Of a stretch of 64,000 nucleotides of DNA, positions 28,422 to 36,676 are shown one piece after another. The DNA comes from Bacillota bacterium. GTDB taxonomy: Bacteria; Bacillota; Clostridia; Lachnospirales; Lachnospiraceae. A program made the translations under genes and the position numbers. The first letter of the stretch is position 1; each line of letters opens with the position of its first letter. Below the pieces are notes generated by a model. It had not been told where the DNA came from and did not search any database. It was given only the letters and a program-made list of their open reading frames with translations. The stretch lies in the NCBI GenBank assembly GCA_023421075.1, contig JAEZUM010000051.1, positions 124,001-188,000 on the forward strand. The letters run 5' to 3'.

Positions 28422-29402
28422 TTATGCTGCCTGTTTTTCTTCCACTAGAATTACCTTTTTTGTCTTCTTCGATTTGGATCTGATATCCCAAATAACTGCC
28501 AGTGCTATAATTGCACCCTTTACAATCTGTTGAATATAAGAATCTACACCTACTAAGTTCATGATATTATTCAGAATACCGATAATGAAGGCACCGGCCA
28601 GGGTTCCCATTGTAGTTCCTACACCACCGGAGAAGCTGGTTCCACCAACGATTGCAGCAGTAAGACCTTCCATCTCATAACCAACCGCGCCGTTTGGTAA
28701 GCCTGCATTAACACGGGACATGAACAGTACACCTGCGATACCGACTAATACACCATTGATCATAAACACGATATATTTATTCTTCTTAACATTGATACCG
28801 GCTGCAACCGATGCTTCTTCATTCCCTCCGATTGCATAGAGAGAACGGCCCAGTCTGGTATGCTTCAGTAAATACCATATTAGAATTGTAATCATTACTG
28901 TAATAAGGATGGAAATCGGGATAGGACCAATCGTTCCCTGACCAAAGATTACGTAATCCTTAAGCTGATTGAGATTTTGTCCGTTCGTGAATAACAATGC
29001 GATACCTCTGGCTACCTGCTGCATTGCTAAGGTTGCGATAAACGGAGGTGCATTCAGGTTCGTAATCATAACTGCATTCACTAAGTTACAGGCAACCGCA
29101 ACCGCGATCGCAACAATTACCGCCAGGCCGAGGGAACCGGTTGATTGATAGGTGCTGATGGACAAAACACCGGACAAAGCAAGTACGGCACCTGAGGATA
29201 GATCCAGCATACCGCTGATAATCAAAAGCATCTCACCATAGGCCAGTATGGTACTTACCGCCAGCTGTTTCATAATGTTGGACATATTATTTGGTGATAA
29301 AAAGTTCTTGTTCATAATACTGCAGAGGAAAATCATTGCAAACAGTACTATAAATATGGAATACTTCTCCTTAGCCGGAGTATTTTTTATTTTTTTTAAC
29401 AT
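28422..29402 (-). CDS. Sugar ABC transporter permease (RbsC/XylH-like)
   Basis: This 326-residue integral membrane protein has about eight to ten hydrophobic segments. It has the branched-chain/ribose-type permease signature, including the G-G-N-E-E-A-S-V-A-A-G-I loop (about 190-202) that contacts the ATPase and the G-G-T-S-F-S-G-G-V-G-T region near 250. GGAGGATATG precedes the start. It lies 11 bp after the ATPase gene and pairs with it. The importer class takes up pentoses, galactose, ribose or myo-inositol. Confidence 0.93.
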   Translation of the reverse strand: MLKKIKNTPAKEKYSIFIVLFAMIFLCSIMNKNFLSPNNMSNIMKQLAVSTILAYGEMLLIISGMLDLSSGAVLALSGVLSISTYQSTGSLGLAVIVAIAVAVACNLVNAVMITNLNAPPFIATLAMQQVARGIALLFTNGQNLNQLKDYVIFGQGTIGPIPISILITVMITILIWYLLKHTRLGRSLYAIGGNEEASVAAGINVKKNKYIVFMINGVLVGIAGVLFMSRVNAGLPNGAVGYEMEGLTAAIVGGTSFSGGVGTTMGTLAGAFIIGILNNIMNLVGVDSYIQQIVKGAIIALAVIWDIRSKSKKTKKVILVEEKQAA

Positions 29403-29413
29403 TTCATATCCTC

Positions 29414-30904
29414 CTATATACTAGTAGCAAATTTCATGATGGTTTCCTGACTGAATTCATTTTTAGAAATTTCACCGGTTATTTTTCCTTGGTTCATTAC
29501 GTATATTCTGTCACACATACCGATTAACTCCGGCAGCTCAGAGGATACCATGATGACTGCCCTACCCTGCTTCGCCATTTCCACCATAAGCTTATAAATC
29601 TCAAACTTGGCTCCTACATCGATGCCTCTGGTCGGTTCGTCCAGTATAAGGATTTCCGGTTCCCGTAACAGCCACTTTGCAAACAACACCTTCTGCTGAT
29701 TACCACCACTGAGAGATTGAATTGGAGTCTCAAGGGAAGGTGTTTTTACATTCATTTTCTTAAAATATTCTCCGACAATCCTTCTCTCCTCTTTGTCGTG
29801 AGCAAAGCCCTTATAAATCACCTTCTCAAGGCTTGAGATACTTGCATTTTCCATCACACTTCGAATGGGTATGATTCCATAACGTCTGCGATCCTCCGAA
29901 AGCATAACCATCCTATGATTGATACTGTCTGATACTTTTTTAATCACAGCCTTTTTCTTATGAATCAGTACTTCACCGCTGTTGTAATGATCCAGTCCAA
30001 ACAGCGCTCTCATTACCTCTGTTCTTCCTGCACCGACCAGGCCCGCGAATCCTACAATTTCACCTTTTCTTGCATTGAAACTGATATTTTTGAAGACTCC
30101 CTCACTATATAAGTTCTTCACTTCCAAAAGCGTCTCACCGATCTCAAGATTTTCTTTCGGGTATACATTCTCCATCTTTCGACCAACCATGAGTGAGATA
30201 ACCTGATCCATCGTCATCTCACCTGCGGGATGACTCTCTACTACCGTACCATCTCGAAATACCGTGATATCATCCGCGATCTGGAATACCTCATCCAGCT
30301 TGTGGGAGATGTAAACGATACTAACCCCTTGCTGCTTAAGCTCCTTAATCTTCTTAAAAAGCATATCTACTTCTCTCTGGGTAATCGAAGAGGTTGGCTC
30401 ATCCATTACGATGATCTCAGCATTATTTGAAACTGCTTTGATAATCTCCAGCATCTGAATATCGGATACTGTCAGTGTCTTCAGCTTCTGTGTAGGCTTA
30501 TAGGGTAAGTTCTCAGCCTTTAAAAATTCCATAGTTCTCTTTCTGAGCTGCTTCCAATCCACACTGCCGAATTTTGTGACCGGTAATCTTCCTAAAAACA
30601 GATTTTCTTCAATCGACATCTCCGGTACATAATTCAATTCTTGAGCAATCATAGCAATACCGTGGTGTCTGGCATGAATGGGATTTTGAATTTTTACCGG
30701 TTTTTCATCGATAAAAATCTGACCGGCATCCGGTTTATATATTCCGTTGATTATTTTCATCAGGGTCGATTTACCTGCTCCGTTTTCTCCGCATAAAGCA
30801 TGTACCGTACCTCGCCTAACCTTAAAATCAATTTTGTCCAGTGCTTTTACACCCGGAAAGGATTTTTCTATCTGCGAGACCCTAAGCTTGATATCGTGTT
30901 CCAT
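29414..30904 (-). CDS. Sugar ABC transporter ATP-binding protein (RbsA/XylG-like), two ABC domains
   Basis: This 496-residue protein has two fused ATPase domains. Domain 1 has Walker A G-E-N-G-A-G-K-S at 39-46. Domain 2 has the divergent G-L-V-G-A-G-R-T at the Walker A position and the signature L-S-G-G-N-Q-Q-K with I-L-D-E-P-T-R-G-I-D. The second site is typically inactive for hydrolysis in this family. GGGAGG precedes the ATG. It is separated from the binding-protein gene by 363 bp that carry four hairpins and a copy of that gene's control region, so it has its own promoter. With the RbsC-like permease it forms a CUT2 sugar importer. Confidence 0.95.
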   Translation of the reverse strand: MEHDIKLRVSQIEKSFPGVKALDKIDFKVRRGTVHALCGENGAGKSTLMKIINGIYKPDAGQIFIDEKPVKIQNPIHARHHGIAMIAQELNYVPEMSIEENLFLGRLPVTKFGSVDWKQLRKRTMEFLKAENLPYKPTQKLKTLTVSDIQMLEIIKAVSNNAEIIVMDEPTSSITQREVDMLFKKIKELKQQGVSIVYISHKLDEVFQIADDITVFRDGTVVESHPAGEMTMDQVISLMVGRKMENVYPKENLEIGETLLEVKNLYSEGVFKNISFNARKGEIVGFAGLVGAGRTEVMRALFGLDHYNSGEVLIHKKKAVIKKVSDSINHRMVMLSEDRRRYGIIPIRSVMENASISSLEKVIYKGFAHDKEERRIVGEYFKKMNVKTPSLETPIQSLSGGNQQKVLFAKWLLREPEILILDEPTRGIDVGAKFEIYKLMVEMAKQGRAVIMVSSELPELIGMCDRIYVMNQGKITGEISKNEFSQETIMKFATSI

Positions 30905-30947
30905 TTTGTGCCTCCCTATCTTTTAAGCATCTATCAGGCTTCTTTTC

Positions 30948-31083
30948 GTTTCTGAGAAGACTATAGCATTTATGAAACATTTTCAGAAGAAACAGAATTT
31001 CTGTGTTCATGTACTTTATTATCAAATAGTTTGTGAATCTCTTAACTATGTAAAATATTGCGAAACCGATGCAAAATATTGTG
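30948..31083 (-). promoter_or_regulatory. Importer control region, copy A of a duplicated 136-bp block
   Basis: This block aligns without gaps to 32426-32561; about 103 of 136 positions match by hand count. On the minus strand it contains a -10-like TATAGT (30960-30965), an AGAAA-n5-TTTCT inverted repeat near 30986-31003, and two direct half-sites of the form ATG-y-AAAATATTG-y-GA at 31048 and 31069. Their 21-bp offset equals two helical turns. This fits an AraC-type activator (inference). Confidence 0.6.
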
Positions 31084-31091
31084 AAGCAACT

Positions 31092-31234
31092 ACTTCCGAA
31101 CGCATTTATGCGTTTGTCTGCAGAAGTGCGCATCCCAAAGTGAACTACGTTCACTTAGCGGAGCGTATTTAAGTATAGGACGTAATTTCCTATACGATAA
31201 ATAATCCGGCGAGGATATGTCCCCTGCCGGATTA
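31092..31234. repeat. Row of four hairpins between binding protein and ATPase genes
   Basis: Four successive inverted repeats are AACGCAT/ATGCGTT (31099-31114, with an outer ACTTC/GAAGT pair), AAGTGAAC/GTTCACTT (31138-31156), GTATAGGA/TCCTATAC (31173-31195) and TAATCCGGC/GCCGGATTA (31202-31234). The last has a T6 run on the plus strand and a weaker TTATTTAT on the minus strand. They lie just past the binding-protein stop and probably stabilise its message and limit read-through into the ATPase gene. Confidence 0.6.
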
Positions 31235-31267
31235 TTTTTTATGCCTATTTCCTTATGTTAATCGTAA

Positions 31268-32284
31268 TTATTCTTTGATTAATCCTCTTTCTTTGTACAT
31301 TGATACAAACTCACCTGCATTTTCTTTGGTGATCAGTACTTCGCTGATATCGGTATCAATCTGAGTCTCAGCTCCGGTTAATAATTTGTACACTGTTTGC
31401 ATATTGAGAGCTGCTAAATCGATTGCGGACTGTAAACAGGTGGATGTCATTTTACCCTCTTCAATTAATAAGCAAGCTTCTGCCGTTCCATCTACACCAT
31501 AGGATAAGATCTTGGAAGGATCAGCAACTACCTCTAAAGCACCTGCTGCCATGTTATCATTCATAGAAATAATTGCATCGATTTGAGCATTCGCAGTCTG
31601 CCAGTCTTCCATAAATGCCATCGCTTCATCTTTATTCCAGTTCGCGATATCTTCTGCAACGATTGTTACGTCAGGTCTCTTATCGAAGAATTCTGCTTTC
31701 CATGCTTTTCTTCTCTCATCTGCATGGAAATTACCGGAAGGACCATTAAGGACAACTACTTTACCGTTTTGCGGTACCTGTTCAACAGCTAAAGCCGCAT
31801 TGACTGCTGCTTGCTTATAAGGATCAGCATCTACGGAGGATGCTCCGTCAATACCTGCAATACGAGCATTGGTAGTGATTGCAATAATACCTGCATCTAC
31901 GATTTTTTGAACATAAGGTCTCTGAGCTTCCCCATTGTTCGGCTGTACAATGATTGCATCGTAACCATTGGTGATCGCATTTTCAATTGCTGCGTTCTCT
32001 TTTTCATCATCTGCCTGACCATCGAAAACATCTAATGTAACATCATTGTATTCTTTTGCTGCTGCCTTCATCTCATTCGCAAGCCAAGCTGCAAAGGAAT
32101 CGGACTGAGTTCTTGCGATATAAGCGACACGGAATTGCTTTGTTTCGCCTTTTGTTTCTTCTCCTGATGTCTCTGTCTTAGTTCCCTGATCCTTTGCCGG
32201 TTCTTCCTTTGTAGCAGAACATCCTGCCAGCATAGTTCCCACAAATGCTAAGCACAATAACAAACTAATTAATTTCTTTTTCAT
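31268..32284 (-). CDS. Sugar-binding lipoprotein of the CUT2 importer (RbsB/XylF-like)
   Basis: This 338-residue protein has a lipoprotein signal (lipobox M-L-A-G-C22) followed by a Thr/Glu/Lys-rich linker and a ribose-type periplasmic-binding fold. Landmarks are F-R-V-A-Y-I-A-R-T-Q-S-D-S-F, the I-V-Q-P-N-N-G-E-A region near 140 and the S-M-N-D-N-M-A-A-G block near 245. The frame is open to 32353, but the ATG at 32284 with GAAAGGTAGAGGG begins the signal. It captures a sugar outside the cell for the RbsA/RbsC-like subunits encoded downstream. The ligand is not readable from sequence; pentose is favoured by the neighbouring polyol dehydrogenase. Confidence 0.94.
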   Translation of the reverse strand: MKKKLISLLLCLAFVGTMLAGCSATKEEPAKDQGTKTETSGEETKGETKQFRVAYIARTQSDSFAAWLANEMKAAAKEYNDVTLDVFDGQADDEKENAAIENAITNGYDAIIVQPNNGEAQRPYVQKIVDAGIIAITTNARIAGIDGASSVDADPYKQAAVNAALAVEQVPQNGKVVVLNGPSGNFHADERRKAWKAEFFDKRPDVTIVAEDIANWNKDEAMAFMEDWQTANAQIDAIISMNDNMAAGALEVVADPSKILSYGVDGTAEACLLIEEGKMTSTCLQSAIDLAALNMQTVYKLLTGAETQIDTDISEVLITKENAGEFVSMYKERGLIKE

Positions 32285-32425
32285 AAACCCTCTACCTTTC
32301 TTATTTGTTTTATAATACTGTTGAGTATTACCGCTAATAGTAACATCTTGCACTTTATCCTTTGTTAGTGCTACATCACCTTCCCATTTTTCATGGTTCT
32401 CTTATGTAAAATGATAAGTTGTCTT

Positions 32426-32561
32426 GTTTCTGAGTAAACTATATCATTTAACGATTCATTTCAGAAGAAACGGAATTTCTTTGTTTGTGTATTTTATTGT
32501 TAAAATCTTTGTTAATTGATTAACTATGTAAAATATTGTGATTGATATGTAAACTTTTGTG
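32426..32561 (-). promoter_or_regulatory. Importer control region, copy B of a duplicated 136-bp block
   Basis: This block precedes the binding-protein gene and is the counterpart of 30948-31083. It keeps the -10-like TATAGT (32438-32443), the AGAAA-n5-TTTCT repeat and two half-sites at 32526 (ATGTAAAATATTGTGA) and 32547 (ATGTAAACTTTTGTG), again 21 bp apart. It sits immediately downstream of the terminator at 32571-32637, so transcription of the importer starts here. The 422-bp gap 32285-32706 otherwise holds the leader and that terminator. Confidence 0.6.
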
Positions 32562-32570
32562 TTTCATGGC

Positions 32571-32637
32571 AAAAAAACACCCCCTCCTTTGATATGCCTC
32601 AGTCCAATAGACCGGGACAATATCAAAGGATGGGGTG
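32571..32637 (-). terminator. Intrinsic terminator of the short-chain dehydrogenase gene
   Basis: An 18-bp near-perfect stem (CACCCC and CCTTTGATAT on one side, ATATCAAAGG and GGGGTG on the other) encloses a smaller hairpin. On the minus strand it ends in seven T. It insulates the importer promoter from the dehydrogenase gene. Confidence 0.85.
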
Positions 32638-32706
32638 CCCTATGCTTCAACAATATTATTCGTCAGATCCTACCGATATGTAAATATCCAACTTATGTCA
32701 CGCGCA

Positions 32707-33549
32707 TTACTTACAATTGGTTACATTTAATGGGGTTGGTTGTTTGCCATCTATATCTGTAAATCCATAATCAATTGCGATTTGTGCTGCCGTCTGTACT
32801 GATCCACTCTTTTCGATCACATTTTTATCTGATGCTAAAGCTGCGACTGCTAGTCCGATAAATTCAGTTGATTCAGAATTAGATAAATCAAAAAAGTCAG
32901 CTGCCTTCATAACGGATTCTGTTCTTACAAGACCCGGATATATTGTAACAACACTAATACCATGCTCCTTTAATTCATACGCTACTGTTTCGGTCATTTT
33001 ATTGGTTGCTGCTTTTGCCATTCCATATGCAACCCCCATATCCTCTCGCTCCGCTGCCCAAAATGACAGATTGATAATTAAGCCGCAGTGCTGACGAATC
33101 ATATGTGGTACTGTAAATAAAGTTGTGACATAATGAATTCGTACCCCGGAATGAAACATTTTATCAAATCGATTGATTGGGGTTGTCCAAAATCCATTTT
33201 CATTCCAAAATTCGGTCCCGTCATTATAGAATTCATATCCACCCCAGGCATTATTAACCAAGATGTCTATTTTCTCATGCTCCGCAATGATTCTGTCAAT
33301 TACCATTTTTGTTTGTCCATCATCATTATGGTCACATTTAATACCATATCCTATACCACCTGCTTGTTTGATCTCCATTTCTGTTGCTTCAAGAGACCCC
33401 CCAAGTTGAACTGCACCATCAAACTCTTTCTCAGTTCTTCCGGTAAAATATACGATAGCTCCTTTCTTTGCTAACGATATCGCTATTCCTTTTCCAATTC
33501 CTCTCGTTCCACCTGTTACTAAAGCTATTTTTTGATCCAATTCCAACAT
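32707..33549 (-). CDS. Short-chain dehydrogenase/reductase (DHRS1-like)
   Basis: This 280-residue SDR enzyme has the nucleotide motif T-G-G-T-R-G-I-G-K-G at about 13-22, an N-N-A-W-G block near 100, and the catalytic Y-G-M-A-K motif near 175 with the upstream Ser in N-L-S-F-W. It resembles the DHRS1-type branch. GGAGGT precedes the ATG. It is monocistronic, bounded by its own terminator downstream. The substrate is unknown. Confidence 0.9.
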   Translation of the reverse strand: MLELDQKIALVTGGTRGIGKGIAISLAKKGAIVYFTGRTEKEFDGAVQLGGSLEATEMEIKQAGGIGYGIKCDHNDDGQTKMVIDRIIAEHEKIDILVNNAWGGYEFYNDGTEFWNENGFWTTPINRFDKMFHSGVRIHYVTTLFTVPHMIRQHCGLIINLSFWAAEREDMGVAYGMAKAATNKMTETVAYELKEHGISVVTIYPGLVRTESVMKAADFFDLSNSESTEFIGLAVAALASDKNVIEKSGSVQTAAQIAIDYGFTDIDGKQPTPLNVTNCK

Positions 33550-33671
33550 AGCGCTACCTCCACCTATTTCATTTTACTGATACTCCTATTATACCAATAT
33601 AGCAACCGATTTTTGAGTTTTTTATGTTACATCTGAACTCCTTTTCTATCTGGATTCATCCAATCCGTCCA

Positions 33672-34145
33672 CTAAATAAGATCCAGATCCTCAACCTCAA
33701 TACCATAGATATCCTCCAACCGAAGTCTCTTTTCTACGATCTGAAGGATGCGCGAAGTAAAGTCAATTTTGGCAACCATGCCGGTGAACTGAATATATTC
33801 CCCGCCATCCGGGATACTCGATTTATCCATTTGAAAATATACAACTGTTATAATCGGATGCTTTTCTCCGAGTAGCAGTCGCTCGATCTGACTCAGTTGC
33901 TGATCCAAATACTCCTTAGCTTCCTCTGACAATTCTATTCGCGGTACGATGATCCTTTGCTTTGCGAGAATAGCATCCTCATAACCCTTTAGTGCAGCAA
34001 AAGGAGCAAATATCTTAGCACGGTCCTCCACCCTCATTTTGGGATGCTTGATAATATCAGCGCTTTTCAGTGGATATTCCATCGAAATAATGTCGTCATA
34101 TTTATGGGTAGCCTTAGCCTCCAACGATACCGGGTTCTTTACCAT
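33672..34145 (-). CDS. YolD-like protein
   Basis: This 157-residue protein fits the YolD-like family (PF08863), which in Firmicutes is encoded next to Y-family DNA polymerases and has a WYL/SH3-like beta fold. The R-A-K-I-F-A-P-F-A-A-L-K-G-Y segment near 45-58 is typical. It lies 12 bp after the polymerase gene on the same strand, so the pair is an operon. A role in damage-tolerance replication is expected from family context. Confidence 0.88.
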   Translation of the reverse strand: MVKNPVSLEAKATHKYDDIISMEYPLKSADIIKHPKMRVEDRAKIFAPFAALKGYEDAILAKQRIIVPRIELSEEAKEYLDQQLSQIERLLLGEKHPIITVVYFQMDKSSIPDGGEYIQFTGMVAKIDFTSRILQIVEKRLRLEDIYGIEVEDLDLI

Positions 34146-34157
34146 ATCAAATATCTC

Positions 34158-35549
34158 CTATGCTTTATGTCCGCCAATCTGGTTGTTTCGTTCCATTGTC
34201 GTCGCACCATCCTCCAGATTTATGCCCTTTAGGATGGCATTCTTACCAAACTTCTTCTTAATACTAATCATGGCTTCCTGCATCTTACGCTCCTTTGCCT
34301 GCACGAAAGGATCTGTGAACAGATCAAATTGCTCATATCTCTCTTCCACAAGGTTATTCGCACTAATTGTTACTCTTCTTACCATAAGTTCCTTTGATAT
34401 AATTCTGTCATAAAGCTCCATAATCGCAGTTAAGATCTTCTTCGTACTGCTGCTAGTTGTTCCGAGATTAGCCGTTCCATGTGCAGATTTTGGGATTGCC
34501 CTGCCATATCGATCATTGGTAACCTCGCCTCTATATTTTCCTTCATCGACATTACCTCTATCATAACCGATGGTCAAGGTAAGACTATCTGTCACAAGTC
34601 CTTGTTCCACCAAATCAAGTACTAATAAATCCGTCATTTCCTGTACAATAATTCTAGCCTTATGATAATCATAGGGATGCTGTAGAACTTGTCCTGAGGA
34701 AATGCTGTTTGTGCTGGGCCGATAGGATTTGATTTCCTCCATACTACAGGGTTCATACCCCCATGCATGGTCAATTAATAGCTCTGCATCAATGCCAAGC
34801 ATACGATATAATAGATCCTCATTGTAAATTGAAGTCCTGGCAATATCACCCATTGTAATAAGACCGCTATCTTCCAGTCGTTTCGCAATTCCCCCGCCAA
34901 TTCGCCAAAAATCCGTAATCGGTTTGTGGTCCCACAATAATCGTCGATAGGTCAGCTCATCCAGTTCTGCAATACGAACTCCGCTTTCATCTGCTTCAAC
35001 ATGTTTTGCTACGATATCCATTGCTATCTTAGCCAGGTACAGGTTGGAACCGATCCCCGCAGCCGCTGTGATTCCGGTCTTTCCCAGCACATCATGAATC
35101 ATCTTCACCGCCAATTCCTTGGCTGACATCTGATAAAGCTTTAGATAATTGGTTACATCCATAAAGCATTCATCAATGCTGTACACATGAATATCTTCCG
35201 GACTGATATATTTCAGGTAGGTCGCATAAATATCTGCGGATACCTCGATATAGCGTGCCATCTGAGGAGGCGCAATGATGTATTCAATTTCTTTCCCCGT
35301 GCGTTGCTTTATTTCCTTAAGCTTCTGTTGAACCTCAAATAACCGGGCTCTGCCGGGAATTCCATACACCTTTAAAGATGGAGATACCGCTAGACAAATC
35401 GTCTTCTCAGTACGAGTCGGATCAGCTACCACCAGGTTGGTCGTCAGTGGATTTAAGCCTCTTTCTATACATTCTACGGAGGCATAAAAGGACTTCAAAT
35501 CGATTGCAATATAGGTTCGTTCCTGCTTTTGTGATTTTGTGTTTGACAT
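34158..35549 (-). CDS. Y-family DNA polymerase (UvrX/DinB-like)
   Basis: This 463-residue translesion polymerase has the first catalytic Asp17 in A-I-D-L-K-S-F-Y-A-S-V-E and the second acidic pair in Y-S-I-D-E-C-F (D126, E127). A thumb with helix-hairpin-helix-like repeats and a little-finger domain follow. The frame is open to 35609, but the ATG at 35549 follows AAGGAGG. It is co-transcribed with the YolD-like gene. I saw no LexA-type operator upstream. The combination is common in clostridial chromosomes, plasmids and phages. Confidence 0.93.
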   Translation of the reverse strand: MSNTKSQKQERTYIAIDLKSFYASVECIERGLNPLTTNLVVADPTRTEKTICLAVSPSLKVYGIPGRARLFEVQQKLKEIKQRTGKEIEYIIAPPQMARYIEVSADIYATYLKYISPEDIHVYSIDECFMDVTNYLKLYQMSAKELAVKMIHDVLGKTGITAAAGIGSNLYLAKIAMDIVAKHVEADESGVRIAELDELTYRRLLWDHKPITDFWRIGGGIAKRLEDSGLITMGDIARTSIYNEDLLYRMLGIDAELLIDHAWGYEPCSMEEIKSYRPSTNSISSGQVLQHPYDYHKARIIVQEMTDLLVLDLVEQGLVTDSLTLTIGYDRGNVDEGKYRGEVTNDRYGRAIPKSAHGTANLGTTSSSTKKILTAIMELYDRIISKELMVRRVTISANNLVEERYEQFDLFTDPFVQAKERKMQEAMISIKKKFGKNAILKGINLEDGATTMERNNQIGGHKA

Positions 35550-35631
35550 CTTATCTGCCTCCTTTTCTTTCCTCTTATTCTTTACTCCCATTGTACCAAT
35601 AATCCTCAATATTTAGAAGATATTTTATAAC

Positions 35632-35669
35632 AAAAATGCACCGAGTGGTTTGATAACCACACGGTGCAT
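35632..35669 (-). terminator. Intrinsic terminator after the NIF3-like gene
   Basis: The stem pairs TGCACCG with CGGTGCA and GTGGTT with AACCAC around a TGAT loop. On the minus strand it is followed by TTTTTGTT. Confidence 0.85.
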
Positions 35670-35746
35670 AATATATAAACTATAATATTAATTTCAGCAT
35701 TTACCATACTTGTCGATTCTACAGAATGAAATATACGGTATTCTAC

Positions 35747-36559
35747 TTACATATAACAGAACATATCTCCGGCAGAAACGAAGGTCATCGGTAGCTCCTC
35801 GCCAACAATGGGTCTGAGCCATTCAACAGCCCATCGCATCCCTGCTTCCTCTTGAATGAAGTGCCCCGGTAGAATCATGCCTTTCGCCTTTCCTAGCATG
35901 GTTGCGTCTTGGATATATAAGGGTAATGTCCACTCAACTATTTCGCCAGGTATTACAACATCATATTTCCAGGAGGCAGCTACCTGCTCATTATTACTCC
36001 AGTTAGTTTGATCATTCGGCAGCAGGTGTCCGCAGAAGCCGATGGTAGACACCTTAGCGTCCGGGTTACCAATATAGCGGATTGTCTCAAGTCCCATCCC
36101 TTTCTTAACATGCTTAACAAGATCACCCAAGGTTGTCTCCGGCAGCTTGATCTCCGGAGCATGTCCTTCCCCAGGAACAACATACTCCAGCCAGCCCATT
36201 TGCTTTAGTAGATAGTGGAAGATACCATCCGGCTTATGCGCATGAATGTGATCATGGTCGCGGTATATCACGATACGATTCTCTACTAATAGCTTGTTCT
36301 TTTCCTCATACACCTCATTCCCCTTTAGCCAATCACATTCATCATCATAACCACTGTAGAAGGTGGGTTCATGAACAAAGATAAAGTTTGCACCGATCTC
36401 AATCGCTTTTCTTACAATTTCCACGGTGGGAGCAATGGAGACCAGAACACCGGTGCACTCCACTTGTGGGTCACCGCCAATAATTACATCACAAGTTCTT
36501 CTATCTCCTATGTTCGGATGATACTCCAATATCCCATTAATAATATCTTGAATCGTCAT
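35747..36559 (-). CDS. NIF3-like dinuclear metal protein
   Basis: This 270-residue protein fits the NIF3/YbgI family (PF01784), toroidal hexamers with a dinuclear metal site. Metal-ligand candidates are H63 in V-H-E-P-T-F and the cluster H102, H104, H106, H108 around Y-R-D-H-D-H; C-terminal H/E ligands near G-H-F-I-Q-E also fit. GGAGG precedes the ATG. The gene lies between the Y-family polymerase and the SASA-type esterase, on the same strand as the esterases. Family function is unsettled (GTP cyclohydrolase-like or regulatory); here a metal-dependent hydrolase of a sugar derivative is conceivable. Confidence 0.78.
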   Translation of the reverse strand: MTIQDIINGILEYHPNIGDRRTCDVIIGGDPQVECTGVLVSIAPTVEIVRKAIEIGANFIFVHEPTFYSGYDDECDWLKGNEVYEEKNKLLVENRIVIYRDHDHIHAHKPDGIFHYLLKQMGWLEYVVPGEGHAPEIKLPETTLGDLVKHVKKGMGLETIRYIGNPDAKVSTIGFCGHLLPNDQTNWSNNEQVAASWKYDVVIPGEIVEWTLPLYIQDATMLGKAKGMILPGHFIQEEAGMRWAVEWLRPIVGEELPMTFVSAGDMFCYM

Positions 36560-36570
36560 ACTATACCTCC

Positions 36571-36676
36571 ATATATTTTATGTTTTATATTTTATGCTTT
36601 ATATTTTATGTTTTATATTTTATGTTTTATATTTTATGTTTTTTATTTTATGTTTTTTATTTTATGTTTTATATTT
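36571..36676. repeat. AT-rich heptamer minisatellite
   Basis: About fourteen to fifteen tandem TTTTATR heptamers, mostly alternating TTTTATG and TTTTATA, fill the gap between the SASA-type esterase and the NIF3-like gene. The array runs up to the esterase stop codon. It has no spacers, so it is not a CRISPR. Length variation between strains is likely. Confidence 0.9.

Noticed and set aside
32285..32425. Riboswitch in the binding-protein leader
   Set aside because: No known aptamer core or strong structured leader was visible. The region looks like a plain 5' leader.
35550..35640. LexA operator before the Y-family polymerase
   Set aside because: I searched by eye for the GAAC-n4-GTTC type core and did not find it.
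36571..36676. Possible CRISPR array
   Set aside because: The repeats are only seven bases long and lack spacers; it is a minisatellite. No cas genes are present.
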